Below the pieces are notes generated by a model. The model was not told the DNA's origin, did not search any database, and was given only the letters and a program-made list of their open reading frames with translations. The position numbers and the translations under genes were made by a program. A DNA stretch of 64,000 nucleotides, from assembly GCF_000004075.3 (NCBI RefSeq), contig NC_026660.2, forward strand, positions 2,294,001 to 2,358,000. The letters are read 5' to 3'. The stretch comes from Cucumis sativus. Lineage: Eukaryota; Streptophyta; Magnoliopsida; Cucurbitales; Cucurbitaceae. Positions 45,602 to 57,600 of this stretch are shown here, in pieces (position 1 is the stretch's first letter; the number at the start of each line of letters is the position of its first letter).

Positions 45602-48600
45602 TTACACATTCAGAGTTTCATGAAGTGAACCTTTGGCAGTTTGTGCATCCAAAAGCCTTTGCAAAGCAGCGTGACATCTGAAAAGTAAAGGAATAAAGTT
45701 TCAAAAGAAGAGCCAGAAAAGGGATAGAAACCGGATAATCATAAGGGTGAATGTTAGAAGTGTACCTCCAAGGAAGATGATCTAAGAGCATTGAAGGTGA
45801 TACATTAATGTCTTTGAAATTCTCTCTGTTTGCAACATAAGCTTTAAAATCATCTGTAAGAGCTTGGCACCTCAAGCTGTTCAAGAAAGGTAAAGTGAAC
45901 CTTCTTTTTTCAGGAACTATATGGATTAAAAGGCCTGGAAGGTACATCTCTGAGAAATTCTCAGTTGAGTTGTCATTTTCAGATCCTTCAACAGCTTCTA
46001 TAATTTGAGATACCAGATCATCAGAATTGGAGAACTCATCATCTTCAACTGTGATATTATTTGCATTGATTTGATTCTTTGCCAGGAGAGAGGATTCTTG
46101 GTATTCTTTCTTCATAGCTGCAGTTACGGCAAACTTCTTTTGTAAGGGTCATGCACTGCCAATGGATGAAAGCATTGCCAAATGTATAGCTAGATTTTTT
46201 TTTCTTTTTAATATGCATGAGTGTCCAGGCCAGCTTAAGCGTACTTCAACTAATCTCACGAGACAACCTGCCTAATCCTACAACATTTGGGTTTCAAGGT
46301 AACTCATAGAAAATTAATTCCTAGGTAGATAACCATCATGGATTGAACCCATGACTTCTTTAGTTAGTTATTGAGACTGTCTCCTTTTCTACTACTAGGC
46401 TAACCCATGATGGTTGAAATGTATAACTAAATTGATATTCTCAAGTCACAACATATTTGTTTAATCGATTTCATTTACAGCTTATTAACAATTTTATCTC
46501 CGCAACTAGATTTTTTAAATTATTCCCCCAAGAGAGATGATAGATTACAGCTATGGCTTTTTAAACATAATGCTTGAGATCGAAGCTTTGTTATCACAGG
46601 GAAAAACACTACCTACCACTAGTTTCGTTCTGCTGATAACTGGAGGAGATTCCCTGGTCATCTGCCTCAATTTGCCTAGGATACTTTTCTGATTGAGAAT
46701 TCATTATTTCTTTCACATCTCTCTGATAATTACTTAAATAAAGGAATCTTCGAGCAAGCTGGAAAATTGGGGTTGACTTATCCTTGCTATCTTGTGACAG
46801 TGCTTTAGTTGCAGCTGCACGAAGACGCATAATCGATCCAACTGACAGTCTAGATGAAAATTCATTGTTGAACACAATACTGCAGAAATTTCAAAGAATG
46901 TGGTGTATAGAGTGAAAAAAACTAAGTAATCTTCATCATTAAAATCATCAAGGGAACTGTAGAAGTTTACATTACCTTGTCACGAACTCTGAACAAGCAC
47001 TTGCTATTATTGAATCTACACACGGAAGTGGCCCATATGCATAAACATGTAAGCTGGGACACCGACTGTATAACTGTGTACGACAATATATGATATTGAA
47101 AATGAAATAAATGACTTTAAACTCTGGCAAACAAACGAATGTAAGAATAACATGGGGTTACGACATTCGTTGTAATAATCAAATGAGACTTCCAGAAATA
47201 CTGAAAGCATCACATCAATTTGCAGGTGTTTCACAATAAAGACTAGAGAAAAAAAAGATCCAAAGCAATGTTGTTTGACAGCCATTGGAGTGAAGGTAGA
47301 TCGTTTCACACCAAGGCTGTCAAAGTACACATCTCAAACTATGTCAAAATAAACAAAAATAGAGGTGAGCGGCTAAATTAATTCAAATGTGCATCTCAAT
47401 CCAAAAGTGAAAATAAATGAAGATGCTACCACCCGGCCCTCACTCTCTCTCTCTTCTCTATAAGACAAGTCCAATATTGCTGAGGCATTAAAAAAAGAAA
47501 AAAAACTCCCCAGATTATCAACATTGAAATTAAGGAATATTTGAGGAAAGGTACTATAGAGGACCATAGAAATCACAAGAGTTTTTAGTCCACGTCTCGA
47601 AAATATCTATGATAGTCTTCAAAATCCTCTAATTCATTTCTTTCCAGATATCCTAAAATGTCGAAGTAAGGAAAGTCAAACTTAAAATTGCTTCCTTGCT
47701 CGAGGAAAATCCACCAAAAGCTAAAAGAAACCCTGTCCAAAATCCACAAGTTGAAGGGAAATTTGCCAGCTTAATGAAAATTAGTTGAAATCAACCTACC
47801 CAAGAGAGATAGATCACATGATGTAACATGTAAATGAAACTTGTGTGCTACTTAAATTTCCCAATCATTACATGTTGCATTCCTTAATGTTATGTGTCAC
47901 TGCATACTAGTTGTAGCCTATTAGTTCACTTTTAATATCTTCGGTTGACTTTAGTAGTCCTTCCTAGATGATTTGGTTGGAAGTCTTTTACAACAGTCTC
48001 ATAATTGAGACACATTTTTTTCATAAACAATAAATTTATGCAACAGAAGAAAACGAGGATGACCAGAAACCCTACTTAGAGGTCAAATACTATTGTCCTC
48101 TTCCTAAAAAACGGAACATACAAACAGGCGGGAAAAAAAGGAATAGAAGTTGTAACATACTCTTAGTCCAAGTAATGCTGCAATAGCTCCTCCTAAGGAA
48201 TGCCCTACAATGCGAACCTGATAACCATCACATTCGCACCCAGGACCCAGCAATGAAGAAAGAAGACCGCACGATTCAGATCCTGCCCCTCAATTCACTC
48301 AACAATCATTCAAAATTGGTAAATCATAGACATAATGCTTCACACACCCTTTTGACAATTCTTCTAATGAAAGAACGGGTGTCATAAAAAAATAGTTCAC
48401 TAAATTTCACCATTTATTATTTGAAATGTTACAACTCATAAAAACCACCGGTATATCATTATAATAACAATTTTTTTTTAAAAAAATGCATTAAATATTT
48501 TACATCCAACTCGAACATCATATATATTTAATTAATATGATTAAGAAGTAAATTGGAAATTGTCCATTAACTGTTTTAAGTTTGGGATACATTTTGATAT

Positions 48601-51600
48601 AAGCATATATTTTTCGTACGGAGAATGATTGACATTATGATAGAATTGCTATTAATTCATCCATGTGCTATATGACACATGCTCCAAAGTATTTCTCTTA
48701 AGCTTCCAATTAAATACATCACTCCTTGATTTTCCGAAACATCTCGGATTCCCTCCAAGATATTCAATTCAAGATATTTGTTTAAATTATAATGGCTTTT
48801 ATTCTCTCTTCTTAATATTTTTTTTTTGGAATATGTTGGTTATCTTTGGTATTTGGTATTAGTTCTTACAGGTTTCTTGTACTTTCAGCATTAGCCTCTT
48901 TTCATTATTCCAATGAAGAAATTTTTTTCCTTTTGAAATAAAAAGTAAATTATAATAATAAATAAAAGACATTGGTTTCCCTACTACAACTAAACAGAGC
49001 CCTGAGTGTAACCTGAAATAGTCTCATAGCTAAAGAGTAGACAACCTGAGAGAAAGACCTGATTAAAGAACCTCAAGGGGAGAGTGAGGGAATTGACCCC
49101 AACATTAAAAAATGGATAAAAAGAACTAAAAGATGCCCAAAATTTGGAGCAGCCAAAATATCCTGAGCCCAAAAAATCAATTAAAGAATATAAGATCAAG
49201 ATTCTAAACATTTTTCTTGAACAGAAAATAGTAATTGTGTTTATAGGCAAACATTTCGGGAATAAATTCGGAGAAACTCACTTATTTTGAATGGAAGAAG
49301 CTCAATGAGTTTCAATGTACTGTTAATCTATAAAATAGTAGCAAAAGTTATTTGATATGTACTTTGAAAGAAGCCACTGGCCACCTTTTCCAACTTGGGC
49401 TTTACAGTTAGTAATATGTTTATGGGCTTTCTAACCCATTAATTGTATCTTAGTTTCCTTCGTAATTATTTAATTTGCAATTGTAGGGTAGGAAAAAGAT
49501 CTATATGGTGAAGTTTTGTTTTTAAAAGAAAAAAAACTATTATTTTTTTTTCACTTTATACTTGTTTTTAGTCTCTCTTTGAACTTTCAAGGTCCCCTTT
49601 AAAATAGTTGAACCTAAGCAATCCTTTCTCGCCTGTTTAAGCGTTTGAGGACTCCCATTCTCACAAGGCTTATTTGGGATTGTGTCGTGTTGGGTAATAA
49701 AAATACACGGTACAATAAAAAAATAGAGTCAGGGTTCGAAAGGGACAATGTAACATCTTAGGTTCTATGCTTCTTCCTGGGTATCCTTCTGAAGTTATTT
49801 TGCAATCATGACCGAGCTCAATTTTATACCAATGGGAGACCAACAGATCCTTTAAATGTAAACCGTAAAGCATTGGTTAAAATAGAAACATCCACTAGCT
49901 TCTTCTACAGTGGCATCAAGCAAGTCTCAAACTTCAGTACCAAAATAAAGAAAGGGAATTTCTAGGTACTACTAACAAACTAAAATGGAGAACACAAAAG
50001 GTCAGAACGTTTAAAGAGCGGTAATAAAAAAGAAACATCCAACTTACCATCATGATCTCTACAATTTCCTTCAATTTGCATATATAACTCCCTGGCAGCC
50101 TCAAGAATCCCCGAATGGGCATGGTGCGGGAAGGACGACATAATCCTCTGCTTCACACTGGGTTGAATATGGTCACAACTGCAAACAAGCAAAGGTTGGA
50201 AAAGGTTTAAAATTTTGAAAAAATATGCATCCAGGATAGTGCAAAGCCAGGAGAAAAACTTCTGAAAGACATTAGAACTATGTAAAAGCAACCAATGGGT
50301 ATGCTAAATCTACATTGAAGACAGAAACCAGAAAATACAGAGTTTGCAGTAGAACTATCCAGCAATAGGCAATCGATTTATTCTGGCATGTAAAAAACTA
50401 TGAGAAAAACATTTGAAACCAAATCTTTTAAATAAAAGAAAAAGAAACAAAAAACTTCATTGACAAGATGAAAGAAACTAATGCTAAAAAATACAATATA
50501 ACCTTTAACGGATGAGAGAAACTAAGAAAAACAAAAGTGAGAGGACCAAAAGTAAGTTTGTTGCAGATTTGCACTCTCTTACGAGGTAAACATCTAATTT
50601 CTTTTTTTTGAAATTGAGACAAACTTCTTTATTAATAATAAGAACTCAATGTACAAGAGAATTATACAAAGAGCTAAATAAAGAAGTCTAAACGAACGAA
50701 AGAAGAATATGGATCAAATCAGAAGGTGCACCCGAACATCTCAACTAGGTTGACATCCCCTTAGCACCAAAACATCATATCTCAGCTAACACTAGCCTAT
50801 TACAACAATGAGAACAAAATCCAGCCTAGTACAGTGAACATCTAATTAGAACCCATCAAGATTAATCATTCAATTAATGTTTTTGAGAGAGAGAGAGAGA
50901 GAGACTTAATCAGCCCATCCAAATCTTCCTCAGTAAGTGTGTATTCCCTACATAGACCATCAGTTATGAGATCTTCAGGTGTCTCGGTTCCTCTTACGGC
51001 AATCACCAAACATTTCACATCATGAAGAACCAGAACAAAGTATGCAGCTTCACACTTTGCCTAAAAGTAGATGAGGCATCAAATGGTTAGAAAGATAAGG
51101 AGTCAAGCAATTATTGTTCAATAATCACAAAGTGATACGAAAATGATTGAAAGACAAGAAAAATTAAAAATTTGACAACAAACTTCAATACAGGAGTAAT
51201 GCAAAAATAAAATAATGAGGCAAGCAAAATGCTAGCATCTTAGTTTAATATCCCCGTAGGCCATGGATGGACCAAAGGTATCACTATCAGTATTTGCATT
51301 GGGAAGGACAAGGCCTTACAATGAGATTGATCAACATTTCATCAAAGAAAGACTTGACAATGGGAGCATATGCATTACGTACATTCCTTCGAGCCAACAG
51401 ATTGTCAATGTTCTCATCAAGAGGCTTCTCAAACCAAACTTCAACTTTTGTGTTAGCAAGTTGTGCCTCATTGATATTTACGTCCCAACTTGAGAGGGAA
51501 TGTTAGAATTAGTGGGCTTGGTGCTTAAGAGCATTTATGGAAAGATTATGGGAAGATTTACCCTATTTCCTAAATCTTTTCCTTTTTTATCCTATTGTGT

Positions 51601-54600
51601 ATTATATTTATTCTCCCTCATTGTATCTATTATTTATCAGAAAATAATAAAACAACAATATCGTGGTTTTTCTCCCGGTAATCGGGTTTCCACGTAAGGC
51701 TTGGTTTTGTGTTTATTGCTTTCAATAATTTCCCTTTTTGGTATTTTCCATTTGTGTATTTTACTTTAGTGGTTTCTTTGAGGTATATTTATTTCCCTAT
51801 GTAAAAGGTCATATGTACTGTCAATTATTCTGAATATTTAATATATTATATAAAATTATCAACAACAAATGAAGTTAAACCAAAAAACGCTACAATCAGT
51901 CCTATCACTGCTAAAATCTGAATAATTTTCAGAAGATGTGGAAGAGAAAGATATGAACGATAAAATAAAATCACCTGGTTAACACGCCCTCTTCGAAGTA
52001 CTTCAGGTGGTAACTTGACATATTTAAGAAAGGCTGCAGCATGGCCGCGCCACCAGTTATCACCATGGAGTACAGGCCGCCTACAAAAGTGGGAAACAAA
52101 GCAGATAAATTTATTATGGAAACAATAGAGAAAAAAATGCTAAAAACTAGAAAGAGAAACGTAAGCACTCAGAATATCTTCAAATGTATGTTAACGCAAT
52201 AATAATAGGCCTACTTAACATACTGCATTGCACAAAATTCTAGATAAAGGAACTACTTGTTACGAGTCCATGGAGTCAATATCCCTTGTCGATAGACCCA
52301 TGCACAAGGAAATGAGAGTGGGTTTCTTCCAAAATCAAGCAATGGCCCCTGCACAGCATGATTAGATTTAATTTTCTCATGACAAAAAAAATGATCAAAG
52401 GATCATTTGATATACCGTGTAAGCTGCTTCAGCAAATTTATGAAGAACAGCAGCCTCCTCAAGTTTATCTATAGGTGCCTCAATGAGATTTTCAGAAGTG
52501 TGTACCAGTTGGCCATGTCTCTGCAATAAAGCAAGACCTAAAGCAACACATTTTGGTGTTATTGAATATTGTATACATATCAATGGAACTATGATAACTC
52601 CTGGAAAGTTATTTAGAGAGTGGATACTGTAACTTTAATATATAAACATAATTCAATAGCTTAAATGTTTTTGCATTTTTCTTCTTCTAATGATACAACT
52701 TTCACTGTAGTATAACAAACTATAAAAAATATATACACAAGCCAACCAGGCATCCAAGGTACGCAAGATAGATTAAAAATGCACGCCGATTACAATATGT
52801 AGGAATCAAATAATTACAAAAAAAAAAATTAATGGAAATGAAAAGGATATTTTAAAAAGTGGAGAAATAAAAAAGAGGTTAATGAGCTATACAGGCCTTC
52901 CAATTGGATATATAACACTAGAAATAAAATAAATATAATAATAATAAAGATTGAAGCCAAGAGGAAGGAAAAACAATAGTGAGATTCAAACTATTCTTCC
53001 AAAATTGCTCAACTACTTGAAAGTTTTTTTATTATCAACAACACCTCCCAAAACAATAGCAGAAATAACAACAGGGAAGTTCGGTATAGGAAAATAAATT
53101 TTCTTATTCCTTGAGATTCTCCATCATATGGAAGTTTAAGAGCCCAAAAAGGATCAATACCTTGATTTGGATAATGTTGAATGCCAATCAAAATACCTCA
53201 GAGGTTTTGCAAAAGAAGATCTTAAGTTTTTTTTCTAATTTTTGTAGAAACAACTACTTCCACTGAAAAAAGCATGAAAGAATACACGGGTGTTCAAAAA
53301 GGAGGACTCCCTCTACAAGAAGGAACTCTAACGGTACAAAATCATGTCAATAGAAAAATTACAAAGTATCTTTGAAATTGAAGCCCAATGAGAAATCTCA
53401 ACAGGCCCAAAAACTTAAGTTGATAGGTAAAGACAAATTTAATTATATATCATCTAACACTATCCTTCACTCGTGGGCTCAAAATATTTGAAAGGCCCAA
53501 CAAGTCGAAATGAATATTAACACTCCTGTGCCTAAGACCTCTCAACACCACCATTGTATCTTTACGTCTCCCATTAATGAGAAAAGAGTAACTCACGTTT
53601 CTCCACATCCATATCCTCCACTTAGGCCCAAAATTCCTTTTTGTCCAAGGCGCTATCCAAAAAATCCAATCCACATAATCATAAGGTTTTTTAAAATCAA
53701 TATTAAAAAGCACTCCTTTTTTTTCTAGATCTATAATCCTCAAGCACTTCAATAGTACTTGTTGGTAATAGTATATATTTTCCATAACCTACAAGGTATT
53801 TGCGTTGACATTGCTTGGTGCATGGGCTGTAGAGCTTTAAGGTATTAGAGATCCAGCATTTCTTAAATGGCACAAATTGTTCAATTCTCAAAACAGCTGA
53901 CATCACTTATTTCACATTAGCAATTCTGAATTGATACTGCAACAAGAATGCCTGTCTATCTAAAAGATCCAGATATTTAACAAATTACCTATAGCAAATG
54001 CGAAATTATATAGAAGGACAATTAAAAACACATTTAAAATTTAAAACTGAACCTGCTAAAAATTCCAAATGCCCAGTGCCAGTTGAGCGATAAGTAACAA
54101 GATCACCCAATAATTGTGCTACTGAGAAGACCTCATCTTCTTCCAGGACACTCCTAAAACATGACACCAGGATATGAAAATGAGGAGTAACAGTGTACAG
54201 CATATAAGAAAAACCCAGAGAGAGAGGGAAGGGAGGAGGAAGAGGACGAGAAATACAAGTATTTGGAACGTCCCAAACAGCATAATGCTTCACGAATTCC
54301 ATGGTCAAATATCTCACTGTAATGTGCTTTCCATGCATGATCTTGAGTTGAATAAAATGATCTCCACCTTAGAACATCCATACCAGTAAAACACTGAACC
54401 AGTGCAACAAAGCACACCAAAATTGTAAATAAAACCAGTAGCTTTCGTTTCCACCATCTATCCTTTGAAGCCACTCCTGCATCACATGTATGCAACAGAA
54501 TTTCTCAGTCACAAACAATCACACATGGAAACCAAAAATAAACAAGAAAAAAGGAGAAATGAAGACACAGAAGTCACTCTAACCCATTAGATAAACATGG

Positions 54601-57600
54601 ACTCCATCTCAAAACTAATTGGCTATAAGAGTAGTGACTCATATATCTTATAAAGAGTGAGCTCATCCCATTTTTTCTATGTGAGATCCTCAACATGGCC
54701 CCTCAAGATGGTGTCTCTTTGGACCCATCATTCTTGAATTGGATCATTTTTTTTTATCGAGTATTCGTTTAGGCTCTAATATCATATTAGATAAACATGA
54801 GGTTCCATCTCAAAATTATATTAGGTAACTCATGTGTTATAAACATTGCAAAGTCTCCATTTTTCAATGTGAGATCCACAACATACCCACTGAGTACTCT
54901 TCAAGTAGAACTATGATTTAGGATGGAGGAAAATAAGTGAGAAAGAAATAAGGAGAAAAAGACAAGAAACAGGATGTTGAGCTATGAAGCACAGATACGT
55001 ATCTTGTATCCAATATAGATTCATCTAGATACACCTCGGATACATGTCTGATATAGGATTTCGCATATCTCCTTTTTTTTCTGATAGACATATATTGTGC
55101 AAAGATATGTTTAGGGACATGCTCACTCCATTAATTTCGTGTTTAGCCCAACCCAAATGAGAATTCCAATAGATTTTTAATGTTTAAATTAAAGAAAATA
55201 AAAGAAAAAAGAACAATCAGTAAATAAAAAATACAAAACTAAACTAAAAATACTGTGATGACATGTTTAGACCTTATCGTATGCCCTCTTCCATTCTTAA
55301 GGGTGAGATACCTTATCTTTTTTTGAAAAGGAAACGGTCTCTTCATTTAGATAATGAAATGAGACAAAAGCTCAATGTACAATATGGAAACAAGGAGCAA
55401 AAGAACAAATGAACCTAAGGATCAGAAAGTGTATCCGGACATCTCAACTTGGTTGACAACCTCTCTTCGTACCCTCATCTTCTCCCACCTCTATATAAGA
55501 GAAATGTATTTCTTATTTCTTGATTTGGTGAGAAAAAGCTTACATGAGATTTCTTAAGCAAAGACCTACAATTAAGCAATCAATCTAAACGTATATGGAA
55601 AAATAATATAGAAAGGAAATAATCTTAACAATCCCTAATTTACAGCAGCTTGATTTTCTACGCTCCCCCACAAGCTGAATAGTATATGCTACTCACTCCG
55701 AGCTTGGAAATTAATCCACCAAGGCAGATTCGACGCAATGCCTTGGTCAATATGTCAGCTACTTGTTGTTGGAAGGTACATATCTCAAGTTGATTGTATC
55801 CGAATCAATTTTCTCACTAATGAAGTGACAATCTATGTGGACATGTTTCATTCGATCATGGCATATCAGATTTCTCGCAATGGCTCATGGCATATCAGAT
55901 TTCTTGCAATGGCTATGGCAGATTGATTATCACATAGTACTTCAATAGTACCTTTGACATTGACCTTAAGCTCAGTTATAAGGTGTTTCAGCCAAATTTC
56001 TTCACAAATCCCATGGACTAAAGATTGAAACTCAACTTCAGCACTGCTTCGGGAAACAACTTGTTGCTAACTTCGCCAAGTTACTATGTTTCCCCATACA
56101 TAAGAGCAATATCCTAAGGTTGACTTGCGGTCAATAGGAGATCCAGCCAATTAGCATCGGTGTAAACTTCTAAAGAGTTGTTTGTATTCTTTCTGAACAA
56201 GAGACCCTTTCCAGGATCGTGCTTGAGATATTGCAATATCCTATACACAACTTCCATATGCACCTTAGAGGATTTGTATAAAAATTAACTTACCACGCTA
56301 ACAGCAAAGCTGATGTCTGGTTGAGTATGAGTGAAATATATTAGCTTTCCAACTAGTCGTTGATACCTACCTTGATCAACTTGTTCGTCTTTAGGATTAA
56401 CTCCAAGCTTTGAGTTTCCATTCATAGGAGTATCAACTGGTTTGCAACCACTCGGCCCTGTTTCATTTAAGAGATCTAAAGTGTATTTCCATTGACTGAC
56501 AGATTCATTTGCTAGATCTTGCTACTTCCATTCCTAGAAAGTATCATAGATGTCCCAAGTCTTTAATTTCATATTTCTTTAAGAGAAGATGTTTTAGTTG
56601 ACTTATTTCATCGAGAACATTTCTTGTGACAACAGTATCATTCACATAGTAATCTTACTTGCTGAGAAACATTTGATGAACATTGTATGATTGGATTGAC
56701 AATGAGTATAGCCATCTTCATTAAGCACATTCGTAAATTTTCCAAACCAGGCCCGAGGTCACTATTTTAGACCGTAGAGAGACTTCTAGAGCTTACATAC
56801 CTTTCCTGTAGTATATTTGATCTTAAATCCATGAGGTATTTCCATGTACACCTCTTCCAATGGATCACCATTTAGAAATGCATTCTTTACCTCAAGCTGA
56901 AATGGTGGCCAATTGAGAATTGCTGCAATAGAGAGTCTTAAATCATCAATTCACCCAAAAGTTTAAGCTAGTGGTTGAAGGCAAATTTAATTATATATCA
57001 CTAACTCTCTCCCTCACTTGTGGGCTTGAAATATTTAGATGGCCCAACAAGTAGAAATCAATTTCAACTGAGGAAACAACAATGCAAGGGCTTGAATACA
57101 GGACCTCCTTGGACCATCTGCTCTGATACCATCTTCAATCACCAATTTATCCAAAAGCTTAAGCTAATGGTTGAAGGCAAATTTAGTTATATATCACTAA
57201 CAGAGAGAAATACTTGAATAGTGTTCAACTTAGCAACTGGTGCAAAGGTTTCTTGGTAATCAATCCCATAAGCCTAGGTGAATATTTTGGCAACAAGATA
57301 AGCTTTAAACTGCTCTATACTGCATCAGGTCTGTGTTTTGTCAGTAGGGTCTATGTTTTGTTGAGAAAATCTATTTACATCCAACTGTCTGTTTTCCTAG
57401 TGGCAAATTAGTAAGGATCAACGTCTTATTTTTCTCAAGTGCCTGTGACTCCTCTAGTATAGCTGCTTTCCAGTCAGACCTCTGTAAAGCTTCTTGAACT
57501 GTTTTGGGAATTTGTATTTGATCTAAAGAAGTCATAAAAGCCTTAAAATAAGGTGACAAATTATTGTAAGATAAGTGATACTGTATGTGATGTTGAGTAC

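Noticed and set aside
46330..46410. Possible tRNA gene (box A and box B motifs)
   Set aside because: No cloverleaf can be drawn; the motifs belong to an Au-type SINE.
53703..53906. Separate small gene on the - strand
   Set aside because: Its sequence continues into the LINE RT fragment in another frame, so it is part of that remnant.
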